From the NCBI GenBank assembly GCA_037013495.1, contig CM072809.1:9622501-9686500 (forward strand): a stretch of 64,000 bases of DNA, read 5' to 3'. The translations under genes were made by a program, and so were the position numbers. Origin of the DNA: Hippophae tibetana (Eukaryota > Streptophyta > Magnoliopsida > Rosales > Elaeagnaceae). A model generated the notes under the pieces. It was not told where the DNA came from, searched no databases, and saw only the letters and a list, made by a program, of their open reading frames with translations. Shown here one piece after another: positions 47,201 to 58,557 of the stretch (the first letter of the stretch is position 1; each line of letters starts with the position of its first letter).

Positions 47201-47960
47201 CACAACCAAATTTCACTTAGCTTATCAGAACTAGAAGTCAATGCAGTGCGTGCCCATGCTCCTGGTTTCTCCCATGCATAGTTCTGATCTAAACAGAACA
47301 ATATGCCCCTCAGATACCCTCGACCAATTATTTCCCTAGTAAGAAGATCCTAAAAAATCACATACATAGGATAAAAGGTTACAGAACATTTAGACTCGAT
47401 ATTCAACTGTGGGATAGATATTAAGTGATGAGATAAGTCAGATACATATAAAACATTATGGAACTGTAAATATGGAGTGATATGAACTGATCCCTTTCCT
47501 AAGATAGGAAAGGCCTCACCGTTAGCGTTCGTAACATAAGACACTGGTGGGGAAGATAACTCATTAAAATAAGATTTATCATAAGTCATATAATCAGATG
47601 CACCAGAATCAATAATCCAAGTATTAGATCCAACAGAATAAGAAACGTTTAAGGTCATACCAATCTTACCACGACCAGCTATTGAAGTTGTAGGGATACC
47701 TCCATATTCCATAGGATGATCATGTCCAGTTACTCCATAGTAGTCTGGTTCTTGGACAATTTGCACTGCAACTGTTTTTGTTTTAGGACGATGATGTTGT
47801 CATTTTGCTTCATAGTAGTCTGCTTTTGATTGCAAGTGTGGATACAGTTTCCAACAAATCTCACGAAAATGCCCCCATTCATTGCAATAAGAGCAGTGAG
47901 AATGAGAGTGATTAGTAAAGCCTGGTGGAGGTCCCTACTGATGAAGTGGAATTGAATTAT
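44283..47960 (-). pseudogene. Copia element 3 gag-pol remnant
   Basis: Right to left: a zinc knuckle CSYCNEWGHFREIC near 47890; protease (47350-47766) with an intact WIIDSGASDYMTYD active site; integrase zinc region (47029-47301) with LCHRRLGYPSFSLMKK and CETC; integrase core pieces (46696-46971); and integrase C-terminus/linker (45923-46694) with VGYRGYQKWYKCFHPPTRK. Reverse transcriptase pieces (44979-45914) include the YVDDMV box near 45260 and YFLGIEVARG. RNase H (44283-44975) has DADWA and CDNRATNAISQNPVKHDRTK, ending LADMLTKG-like (FADMLTKG). Stops split it into at least eight frames, so it is dead although individual motifs survive. Confidence 0.85.
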
Positions 47961-48224
47961 GGAAACCTGATGTTGTCTTGAATCTTACATTGAAATAAAA
48001 AAAATATTGTGTAGCGGAATAAAAATTTTGGATTTTTTTTGGCCGAATTGGACTGTGGATTGGCCTAGTAAGTGGGTTGTCTAATTATTGAGTGGGTGGA
48101 TGGGTTGTGCTGATGAGTAAATGGGCTGATGGGCTTGGACTAAGGCAGAGCTGAAAAACCTGAAAGTTGAAAAACTGAAAAAAGGCACTGTAGTGAAAGC
48201 TGAGTAAATATTACTCACAAAAGA

Positions 48225-48480
48225 ACACAGAGCAGTGCGAGAGCTAGTGTGTGGACGGCGCAGGAGCTGGGGCTGGTGGCGAGGGGCTGGAGTTGGTGCG
48301 CGGACGACGTAGGGCTAGAGTTGGTGCACAGACGGCGCGTGGCTAGAGCTGGTGCGCGAGCTAGACGACGTTAGTTGGACGATGTGGGTTGAACGGCGTG
48401 GGTTGGACTGTGCAGGCTGGACAATGCAGACTGGACGGCACGGGCTAGACGACGGATCTACAACAGCGGCGCAAATTGGA
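48225..48480. repeat. GC-rich degenerate tandem array in the copia 3 leader
   Basis: Units of about 18-25 bp, with cores such as GCTAGAGTTGGTGCGCGGACG and TGGACGGCGTGGGTTGGAC, recur with variation. This is the most GC-rich patch in the window and contrasts with the AT-rich LTR. Confidence 0.65.
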
Positions 48481-48765
48481 CAGTGCGAGAAGATTAATGC
48501 AGTCCATAAAAATACTAACGACGACGTTACTGTTAATGGAGACATTACATTTGACGAAAACGCTACTGCTAATGGCGGCGTTGTTGCTCGGTATCTGATA
48601 AAAGAAAAGAAAATCTTTACTGTTCTAATTTCAAATTAAATATACTGAAAATATATTTACAATACAAATATCATGAATAATAATACAAATATAAATAAAA
48701 AAATAAAAATCTATTTTTTAAGAAAATTACTTTTAATAAAGATATATTAGTTATATATTAACAAA

Positions 48766-49808
48766 CCTAACTCATACATGGTGGAGTTCCAAGGTATTAA
48801 AAAAAAAGACTCTTTTGGCAGAATGCACGTAGTTGTGTAACTCGTTATAGATTCGTCAATTTGAAGAGACTCGGCGACTAACTTCGTGTCTCTTTCTCCT
48901 TACTGCAGCAGGTCCTCTGGCTGGCACAATTATTTGAATGATATTTAGATTAACTCTGTCTCAATATCGTTAAAGGCATCCAAAAAGCCTTCCTTTATAT
49001 CATTCTCTTTATTTTTTTATTCAATTTTGATGTCATTTTTTCAACGACAAAGGTAAAAATAACAATATTTTTAGGTAATTTTTTTTATTTTTTCATAATT
49101 TTTTATCAATAATTTATATTATCTCTATGGTTAAAAAAGAAAATAGACTACAGTATACAAACTATTAATGACAGTTTAGAGCAACAATTGATATGATAAT
49201 TGATATATTATAATCCATTAAGTTTGAAGCTATGGAAAGAATAAAGATGATTGTAAAAAAAATATAGAGTAATGAAATAAATATAGCTAAAAAATGTTAA
49301 TATTTTTAATATTATACCTTAAAAATTATGTCAACTGAACCATTGAGATAATATTATAAAGGAGAAAAAACTTTAAAATAATTTTTTTTTTACATTTAAT
49401 GTACTTTATTATTTTATTAGAAATTTTTATTAACAAAATAATATTATATTATTTAAAAAATAAGTATTTCTGTTGAAAATAAAGTTACTAAATGTCCACT
49501 TCACACTAAAAAATAAAATGACTTCCTAAACCATCCACCCATTTTATTTATTTATCTTTGCATTCTCTTACAATAGTTACTTATTTTATTGTTAAGTTCA
49601 AACTTTACATAACCTAAAATCCTTTTTGCATTTTGCATCTACAATATTGTTATCAAAAGGGGAAGCAAATTTGTCCACCCCAAAAAAAAAAAAAATCACA
49701 ATTATTGAATCCAATATTTCCAGGTAAGAAATAATATTAAACATGCCAAAATATTGATTCAAAATAATACTGAGAAAAGTAAGATGAAGTAATGTGAATG
49801 GGGCAAAA
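48766..49808. other. Intergenic, no supported gene
   Basis: AT-rich sequence between copia element 3 and the universal stress protein pair. Only a poly(A)-type run near 49683 stands out. Confidence 0.5.
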
Positions 49809-52800
49809 TCAATTTCCAGGAACAACAACAAGAGGAGCTGATTTGCAGTGGTGTAAACAATACTCGCTCACGCTTCCCTTCAGTACACTGAACAAGTTAA
49901 GATATATCAAAATGCTTGTATTTATGAATAAATTGTCAAATTAATGTGCTCAAAGAGACACAGATAAAGAGAGAAATAATTAACCTTTGAATAAGAGTTC
50001 TGCCTCTGTTACCCATTACCACAGCTGCTGGTTTTAACCTATCTGCTTCCTTGCATATCATCTTCCCTGCTTCTCCTTCTAATATCCGAGCCTCAGTTCT
50101 CACCTTTTTATTAATACTCATGCCCATGTCATGCTTGTCATTCTTTTTTTATTTTAATAATTAAACTACCCAAATATATAAGTGCCCTCACTTTAAGCCA
50201 ATTCTAAAGTATCATTCAAAACCAATTCTAGCGATATACTGGCAATGATGTAAGGTAGAAATTTTTCCCATCTCATGTTCTAAAGCTTGTATGTAAATTA
50301 TTTGGGCATTTTTTATGATGAAAACTGTTGAACAATGTAGATATTGGCACTTTGATTTTCATCATATCTGTGGACATGTTCATTTTGAACGCCTCTCAAT
50401 CTTTTACGAGAAATTGCAGATTTCCTCGACTGGAATGGGGTGTGTTTTCCTTCCAATGTATGTTTATGTAACTATTTATTTTGTTTGAGGACTACTAGTA
50501 CACATAATTTCCCTCTGACCAATCCATGCACATAGCATTATTACCTATGAAATTAAAAATAATAAATAGATTATTTTATCACCAAATTTTAATTTGTTAT
50601 TTACACATCATTAAATTTCATATATGTTATAAAAATATTATCAAACTTTTTTTTTGTTACTATCATACCGTTAATTTATATATTTAACAAAAATATCATC
50701 AAAATATATGTAACTTATCAATGTACATGATATTATTATACTATTTTGTAAAGTTTAACAATATGAAAATAAAAAAAATTATGATATTTTTGTAACAATT
50801 ATAAAATTTAGTGATATAAAAATATCAAATCAAAATTCCATTTTATTTTTGTGACAACTTCTAAAATTTACTCCATTAAAAAAGTTATAATTTGAAGATG
50901 CAATCTGGCAGGCATGGATTGGTGTGAGTTCAACTATGTATATATGCAACTAGATTCCTCCTTTTCTTTTCTTATTTTACTAATTTTTTTCTTAAAAATT
51001 ACATGGGTGGGTAATCATAGAGGTCCAATAGTCTTTTAAAATGTAACATTTAGGTTCAATAATTTTTTTTCACGGTATTTTAGTTTCAAAAAATGACACT
51101 ATAAATACAATGGATATTTTTTTATGTTTTTTTTCTTTATTTGTTTCTATTTGAAAATCCGCTTCAACAATTATTCATGATAAATATTTTTTTTGTCAAA
51201 TACAATTGAAAAGATTAATTTTTTTAAATCATAGAAACTAATCATCTGTCCTTATGATGTCATTTTTTAAAAATAAGTAAACTAATCTTTCAAAAAAAAA
51301 AAAACCCTGCTGGAATTAAGTATTCTAGTTGCAATAGTTTTAGTGGACTGATGCACCATGTCACTAGTATTCTATTTGGGAGAAAATAGAGTTCTTGGCA
51401 TTTGAAACTTGTTGTATGGTTGACAATTAGACACTAAATCATACATCCTACTTACCACTGAACACACTGTTAGGATAAGTCTTGAGAGCTTTATCTCTGG
51501 GAGCTGTGGTAATAAAATGAAGATTTCCATTCATTTTCTTCCCTATATTCCTTCATCCCTATATTCCTTCAGGTTATGCATGTTTGATTACTTGTTTTTC
51601 TCTAAAAATAAATTGTCAAAACACTGCCTTTTTTTTAAAATCAAAATTGATAGGTATGTTTTGTTGAATGATAAGGATGAGAAAATGAAAGAACAATTTG
51701 GAATTATAAGACTTAAAAACTCAAGCCTAACTCTAAACTCAAAAATCAACTTGTGAGTTAAAAGGTTGTTCAGACTTATAAGCTGCATTACTACTTTACT
51801 CTTAACCAATGTGGTACTTAACAGTAAGAATCAACTGTATTGATTGCTTAGACCGTATAAATGTTTCCCAAGTAGGTATAGATCAAAGAAGGATTTGTTC
51901 ATCTTGTCAACAATTTAGAGTACGCATTCTGTTTTACGTGGAAATCCATGGGTCGTAGATAATGTGATACTAGCTTTCTGCGATAATTTCTTCAGATTTA
52001 ATACTTTGATGAGGTAAACTCGACTCAATTTCTTTGCATTACACATCTCTCTAAGTAACCGTTTTTATGTGCTTCTCTTATAAATGATTTTAAAAGAAGT
52101 GATTTAAAATGAAGTAGTTTGGTCAAAGGTGATTTCAGAAGAAACATTTAGGTATTTAACTTAAAAAAATTTCCTTGTAAGATCAAACAATACCTGGTAT
52201 AATTCGAACATGTGACTTGTAAGATCAAACAATATTTGGTATAATTCGAACATGTGACTTGAAATAAAGAGAGGTGAGTTATAAGACCATTAGACGAACC
52301 GCATTTAATTCTTATAAGTGATTTTGAATGGCATTTTAGTAATTATCTTAATAAGAACACATGCATTCAAAACTACCTAGGGTTTGTTTGGATGTGTTTT
52401 TTAGAACTAGTTCCAAGAGAAATGGTTTACTCAAAAATGATTTAAAGAGAAGCATTTAAGTGTTTGGTTTAAAATGGATATAATTTGTTTAAAATGACAC
52501 TTTAGTAATTATTCTAGGGAAGTGATAAAAGTAATTATCCTTGTACAAAGTCATAATGAATATCTAGTGAATGGTGTTAGAGAGATCATCACCTTGGCTA
52601 CTTTAACTGCCTGTATAGCTAGCTTCTCTATTAGGCCCTCACTTGCCTGAAAAATCAATTCATTCCCAGCACCTAAGTACACAAAATAAACTATATTTAG
52701 AAAAAGAAGTATATAAATGGATTAAAAGGAAGAGAGAGAGAGAGAGAGGAGAGATGATTGTCTAAGCAATTAACTGGAAACAACATGAATGAGATGGATA

Positions 52801-52995
52801 GTATCAGAAACCCTGCAAAGATGAACAAGGGCCCAATCAAAAGCTTGTTTGCTATTGGGTCCATGATCAATGGCTATGATTATGTCTACCATTATTTGTC
52901 TCCCCTAGTTCTTTCTCTTATTCTCTCCTTTCGGGTAGTTTTACTTCTTTCCAGTTGTATACTTCTTCGTCTTCCTTCACTGTCTCTAGATCCAT
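49809..52995 (-). pseudogene. Universal stress protein A-like, broken tandem copy
   Basis: Minus-strand exons mirror the intact neighbour: 52775-52995, 52593-52672, 49985-50103 and 49809-49887. Exons 2 and 3 have exactly the same lengths (80 and 119 nt) as in the neighbour. Exon 1 starts MDLETVKEDEEVYNWKEVK, but a TAA stop at 52918-52920 follows 25 codons, and a one-base loss in the GRDI segment shifts the frame before DIIIAIDHGPNSKQAFDWAL. Exons 3-4 retain the ATP-loop pattern G-x2-G-x9-G-S (GNRG...KGS). The splice donor after VPG is lost and the frame ends at once (VVVPGN-stop), dropping the small fifth exon. The intact family role is as a stress-related ATP-binding protein. This copy could make at most a 25-residue peptide from its own start. 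Confidence 0.85.
50104..52592. other. Large intron 2 of the broken universal stress protein copy
   Basis: About 2.5 kb without coding signal. A 42-bp unit starting CTTGTAAGATCAAACAATA is tandemly duplicated at 52174-52257, and a (GA)n run occurs in intron 1 near 52732-52750. Confidence 0.6.
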
Positions 52996-53701
52996 TTTTC
53001 AATCACTATTCTACCTAATTGTCTTGATTACAGATAGATTCTCCCTTCTTCCCTTCTTTCTGTTTGTTGGTTGTTACATACCATGTTTCGCTTGTCAGTT
53101 TTGCTGTGAAGTCAATAACATGATCAAAGTAGAAGTGGTTTCTGAAAGATTGACGGAGTCAAATTTTTTGGTCTTGTTGGAACTAGTCTTGCTCCCCTTA
53201 GTTTCAGGCGCCTTAATGCTCTCTTTTTCATTGGTATATAGACAAGATTTATATAAATAAACAACTGGATATTCATCCCTCGTTCATTTTGTAATATGAG
53301 GACAAAAAAGAAAGAACATAGAGGTACAAACACTTTCCAATTGAGTCATCAGAAGCTCAAATTATATTGATGATGTGTGCATAGTATGGGAATAAGAACA
53401 GAGCAAGTTGAGCAACCAACAGAGCCACTCATACTAGATATTTTAATAAAACAATCCAGAAACATATGAATGTTTTCAAACTAACTACTTTGATAAGATA
53501 AACTATGAATGTTTTCAATGAATTAGTCTACTGAATTACCATGACAAACTAGCATACTTCACATCAACATATACGACCACTCATACTAGATATTTTACTA
53601 ATAAAACAATCCAGAAACATATGTCCTGTCATTTGTACATAAAACCTTGTGATAGTTTCACACAATTGTAGTAGTTCTTCATGAAATTTAAGTTTCATTC
53701 T

Positions 53702-56700
53702 CTAGATCAAAGATTGATCCCCAGCTTCTGCAAATTGAAGATGGCAAAAATGTTCAAAATTGTAAACCTTTCGGCAAGAGATAATCCAAAGTTTTCGATC
53801 ATAAAATAAAAATACCTTTTCCAGGAACAATAATAACAGGTGCTGATTTGCAGTTGTGGAAGCAATGCTCGCTCACGCTTCCGCGTATCACACTGAAGAA
53901 ATTCCTCGAATCAAAACTTCTATTTTGCTTGCTTTGAGTAATGTTAAATTTCTCAACTTGATATAGATCCCATGTAATGTAATAGAATTTCATTGATCAT
54001 GTTATTACTAATGTGCTTTATGTGTGCGTATGTGAGATAGAAAGAGAGAGGACCTTTGAATTAAACCTCGGCCTCTAGTTCCCATGACAACCGCTGCAGG
54101 CTTTACCCTATCTGCTTCTCTGCAAATGACCTTACCTGCTTCACCTTCTACTATCCGAGCAGTAGTCCTCACCTAAAGCCATGGAGTTAATTCTAATATC
54201 AATTCAAAATATTTAGCACTCTTATTGTAGTAACTACAGTTGGATACAGAACACATAAATGTATCCAATATCTAATCATAAATTGTCATGTCAGTTGTAA
54301 GTGTTGATGTATTAGATCAGCCAAGACTGGTGGAAGGTTGCAGTGCAGCTCAGTGTGTGGCAAGTGAAGTAGCTGCTGATATGGAAAAGACAAAGGATGC
54401 AAGTCAAGTGCAAGATGTGTAGAGTGTGCTCAAGTGTAGCTGAATAAGTCTAAATGCAACTATTGCTAGCTGTCATAAGTAGTTTGTTATATAGAACAAT
54501 GATTAAAGATAGTGCTGCACGTGGAGTTGGTTAGGCACTAATTGGAGTGTGTTGGGAACTGATTAGGTGAATATAAAGACAATCTATTCTTGTATTTCAG
54601 TTTGAGTTCAGTTTTCATTTTGATCAATACAGAGAAATATTATTCAGTTTCTCGATTTTTCTTCACTTTGCAAATGTTTCTCGATGAGCTTTGTTTGATT
54701 GTTGACATGGTATCTTGAGTGTGAAGGTCTGTGAGCTTCAAAAATGTGGTAGAATTTAACGGAGGATCCTGCGGTGATTCAAGAGCACAATGCTCATGAT
54801 TGATTCAATGATGTTGCTGCGATTACAAACATTTGAGCGTGAGGTTTTCTATTTTCACAATATACTAGTAACTATCAAACTCAATAATCAAAACTATGCA
54901 GTTTGGAAGCATCAAGTGCTCAAGATTCTTTGAAGCTTGGAACTGGATGAATATGTGTTGCAAGATCAACCGGTAAGAACACTAAGAGATGGATCTATCA
55001 ATTCTCATTACAAATCTTGGAAAAAGAATGACAAATTGTAGACTGTTGGTTTATGGCTTGTATGACCAATGAAATCCAGAAACAAGTAAATTTTGATACA
55101 TCTCGTGAAGCTTGGATGATTCAAAAGAAGAAGGTTGTTTCTAAGTCTAGAGCAAGGATAATTTAGATTAAAGAAGAGTTGCAGAGTTTGAAGAAAGTAG
55201 GTCTAACAATTTTTGACTATGTGCAAAAAATTAAGTGTTTACTGATGATTAAGCTGTCATTGTCCTATCTTTGAGGAAGAAAAACTAGTGTGCGTTCTTG
55301 GTGGTTTAGATGAAGATTATGACAATGTGTTAACTAGAATAACAGGGAAAATGTTGGGAGAAAAGGTTACGATAGATGATGCTAAGGCTCTCTTGTTAAG
55401 TCATGAAAGTCAAATTGAGAGGAGGAAAACTGTGCAAATTTCACCATTGCCTAGTGTGAATCTGAGTGTGAAAAGATCTGGTGGAAATAAAGAACAGAGA
55501 AGTATTGATCAGAATGTGCTTACTCAGGTACAAAATATGCAACTTGCTAATTTTGTTCAAGGTTAGTCAGGATCTTCTGCACAGAATAAACAAGTAAATT
55601 TTGTGCCTCACAACTTTAATCCCTACCATGGCCAAGGAAGAGGTAAAGGCCATGGAAGTAAATGAAACTAGAAGTGCCCAACCCAATAATATTATGACTA
55701 AAGTGCATTTTTAAGCAAAATTCAGGACTCCTTTTTTTTCTCTCCATTATAAAAGAAGGAAGAGTAAAGAAATTTGATATAAGAGAAATGCTAAATGTAC
55801 ACGCCATAATTGACTAAAAGGAAGTGACAGTTGATCCTTTATGTTAAAGAACCACACGAATGAATATTTTATAATAAAACTCAAAAATTGATTAGGTCAT
55901 ATTAATTAATGTATAAAAAAAGAACATACTGAACAATATTTGGGCAAAATGGAATGATAATGCGTTTTTAGTTCTGTGATGAGTACGAGAAAGCCAAGCT
56001 TAAACAAGACTATAAAGATTGAAACTTATAATAATTGAAAGAAAGAAAAGAAGAAGAAAAAACCATTATACCAAAAAGGAGAAATGTAAATTATCCGATT
56101 AATCATTTGAACACTTTAGTTATGTAGTTTTTGTACGGAATACATAGATCACTAAAACTTTAAAAATAGGACACATAAATCACTTAGCTCTCCAAACCCT
56201 AGTGCAAGGGCAGTTAGTATTTTAGAAAAATCAAACAGTAGAAACAGGTTAATTCCTTTTCAGCTTCTTTCCCGCATCCCTTTCTTCGTGTGGCAAAGAA
56301 ATGAAAATATATGCTAGCATATGATAAAATTTGGGATCAAAATAGTTTTACTGAACTGGTCCATATACAATTGGGACCTTCAGTAGATGAAGATAGTGGA
56401 CTTGTTTATGCTTTTGGTAAAAACCTAAAAATGAGAATTTTACCCACAAGTATATTTTGTAGTGGGCATACATATTTTGTTCAGGTATGGTTGGTGAGAA
56501 ATCTGTCTTCTTACAGATTTCAATAGCTAAAATCTGGAATTTAATAGAAGAAAACATGTTAAAAGACATTTTTAATGAAGGAAAACATTTTAATAGAGTA
56601 ACAAGAGAAAAACATGTTAATTGATAATTTTACCCCACTTAAATATGCTCATTTAATGAACGACTCAATTGTTAACAAAAAAAGACTTAAGTATACCAAT

Positions 56701-57193
56701 TATAAATTTTTAATGAATTATGTATATAAAGTGAGTTAACTCAAAAACTGGCAGGGAAAATCATAAAGATCACTGATAGATAATTATGTACCAGGGCAAC
56801 TTCATAAGCCTCAACAGCAAGCTTCTCCACCAGGCTCTTACTTGCCCCATAAACAATCTCGTTTTTGACATCTAATTAAATACCAAGAAAAAAAATTAAA
56901 AAATAAGATATTCAAACTAAAAATAATAATACCAGAAAAAATGAAAATTCTTAGATTATAGGGAAATAACTGGAAACAGCGTGAACGAGATGGAGAGTAT
57001 CAGCGAGCCTGCAAAAATGAATGAGGGCCCAATCAAAGGCGTATTTGCTCTTGGGGCCATGATCAACGGCTACTAGTATGTCTCGGCCACGCCTTCTCTC
57101 TCCTGTTTCTCTCTCTAGCTCTGGCTCTGGCTCTGGAGTTGATACCTTCACTTGTCTCCAGCTGTACACTTCATCTTCCATTACTGTGTCCAT
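53702..57193 (-). CDS. Universal stress protein A-like (PHOS32 type), five exons
   Basis: A 174-residue protein of the UspA fold (adenine-nucleotide alpha-hydrolase-like), thought to bind ATP and act in stress responses. Exons on the minus strand: 56971-57193, 56792-56871, 54054-54172, 53816-53892 and 53702-53727, all with GT-AG introns and continuous phase. The start is the ATG at 57193 (MDTVMEDEVYSW). The first beta strand ILVAVDHGPKSKYAFDWAL is followed by NVKNEIVYGASKSLVEKL, then RIVEGEAGKVICREADRVKP. The ATP loop MGTRGRGLIQSVIRGS fits G-x2-G-x9-G-S exactly. The C-terminus is CKSAPVIIVPGKEAGDQSLI, as in plant relatives. Intron 2 is 2.6 kb because of inserted retroelement and gene-fragment sequence. 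The downstream neighbour is a decayed duplicate. Confidence 0.93.
54302..55660 (+). mobile_element. Truncated copia relic (LTR + gag) in the stress protein intron
   Basis: An LTR at about 54302-54707 (TGTTGATGTATTAG...TTGTTGACA) is followed by a primer site TGGTATCTTGAGTG (54708) and gag remnants: IKLNNQNYAVWKHQVLKIL, then at 55288-55566 CVLGGLDEDYDNVLTRITG and AKALLLSHESQIERR, typical of the copia gag centre. It is opposite in strand to the host gene. Pol and the second LTR are absent. The relic is wholly inside intron 2. Confidence 0.8.
56311..56484 (+). pseudogene. Exon-like fragment resembling XEG113/GT77 arabinosyltransferase
   Basis: A plus-strand stretch, antisense within intron 2 of the stress protein gene, reads WDQNSFTELV, then LGPSVDEDSGLVYAFGKNLK and LPTSIFCSGHTYFVQ. 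It ends exactly at a splice donor-like CAG|GTATGG. From memory this resembles a segment of the plant arabinosyltransferase XEG113 (GT77), upstream of its VHTTFQYAGTEGKRHR block. No neighbouring exon of such a gene is present, so it would be a stray copied exon. The family call is moderate only. Confidence 0.45.
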
Positions 57194-58129
57194 TCTCACG
57201 AATTGGTATGGATTTCTTCTTTTGCTTGAGCTAAGGTAATGGAACTCTGTTTTTCTGGGTAGTTGGGTTTTGAATAGTTTGATAACTATGGGAGTTTTGA
57301 TGATAGGGTTGAGAATTGGGGTTTGGACTTGTTGTCACCAGTTTCACGAGATTGCTTCCTTTCTTCACTCTCTTGCTATTTCGGGTCAAAGTTTTATTTT
57401 TTTTATTTTTAATGTTTCAGTGTATTTCCCATTAACATTATGAAAATATATTTTTTTCTTAATTATACCATCTTTTTCATTTATTATATTAACATCACTT
57501 CACATTTTTTATGATTTTATTAAAAATAATTTTAAATATAATATAATATACAAGATATTTAAAAAATTTAAATCAAATATAGGATAGGATAACTAAACCT
57601 ATTTCCCATTTCTCTTTACGAGACTACGACCTACTTTTTTCAGCTAGTTGGCGGTTAATGATAGGGTGTCAAGGAAATTTGAAAAATATGAACTGTAAAA
57701 GAAAAACTTTTATAATACCGTGCCGTGAACCGATAAGTTAAATTTTTTTTATATTATTTTTAAATTTAAACCGATTATTTGATATTTAATATATTGTACC
57801 AAACACTAAAATATAATAATATTAAAGAAAATAAATATTTTATATAATTTTATTAGGTGAAATTAAAGTTATTTTTACAGCTTTCAATATCATTATCATT
57901 TTTAAATTAGAACAAATATGACCCAGCATCAAAATTTGATCCCATTTCCAAATTTATAGTTTTGACAAACTATAAAAGAAGTTGGATCCTTAGAAAGTAA
58001 AGTAAAAAAAAAAAAAAAAAAGTAGATATACAGATACAGATATATTTTGGTATTACCGTATGCCAAGGAAATTATTCCTTAAAATAAGTATTGTTAATAT
58101 GTTACTCCGGCAAATGAATTGCAAGCGAA
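57194..58129. other. Upstream region of the stress protein gene
   Basis: AT-rich, with a poly(A) run near 58003-58020. No gene is supported, and promoter elements were not clear enough to list. Confidence 0.5.
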
Positions 58130-58447
58130 ATTATAGAAATTAATTTTATTGAAAAACAATTACACATTGCTTTATTAAAACAACAAGTCTTGATTGGTGC
58201 GTACAAACGCCTCACTCGCTTGATAACTTCCTCTACATTTTCATATGATTTGGTTGACAATCCAACATAATCTTCGGATCAAGCTTTTCACTAAAAGTAC
58301 CACAATTTTGTTGATAAACCCCGTGTAGCGTCTATATGTTGGAATTTCAATAGCAAGAAATCGGCCACAAATTGGCAAATTGTAGTTGTCTAGAATCTTT
58401 TCTAGTTCAAAATTATCCATTTGGGTAACCTTTGCTTCTTCCTTCAT
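58130..58447 (-). pseudogene. Unrecognised degenerate coding fragment
   Basis: The minus-strand frame starting at 58447 (MKEEAKVTQMDNFELEKIL, then NLPICGRFLAIEIPTYRRY) has balanced amino-acid use, unlike nearby AT-driven frames. Coding-like composition continues in other frames: CGTFSEKLDPKIMLD, then TKSYENVEEVIKRVRRLYAPIKTCC, followed by an AATAAA-like signal near 58160. That pattern is what a frameshifted old gene or processed copy would show. I do not recognise the family. It lies just upstream of the divergently oriented pectinesterase. Confidence 0.4.
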
Positions 58448-58557
58448 TAACTCATAGTTTGCTTAAGAAAGGTTTCGCATTTGCACATGGGGTTTTGCAC
58501 TAATAAAACACTGAGAATGGGCAATCTGATCTTTATATATGTTCTGTAATACTACTA

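Larger units (their letters stand above)
44136..48765 (-). mobile_element. Copia element 3, decayed
   Basis: A minus-strand copia. Direct repeats beginning TGAAAATATATTTACAATAC occur at about 44136 and 48649 and mark short, AT-rich LTRs of roughly 115-150 bp whose exact ends are uncertain. The interior runs from a gag zinc knuckle (about 47880) through protease, integrase and reverse transcriptase to RNase H (44283). The gag N-terminus is not recognisable. The leader (48020-48640) contains a GC-rich tandem array. It differs in sequence from copia elements 1 and 2. Confidence 0.8.

Noticed and set aside
52955-53260. Plus-strand 101-codon frame
   Set aside because: It is partly the opposite strand of stress protein exon 1 (broken copy), and the rest is spacer DNA.
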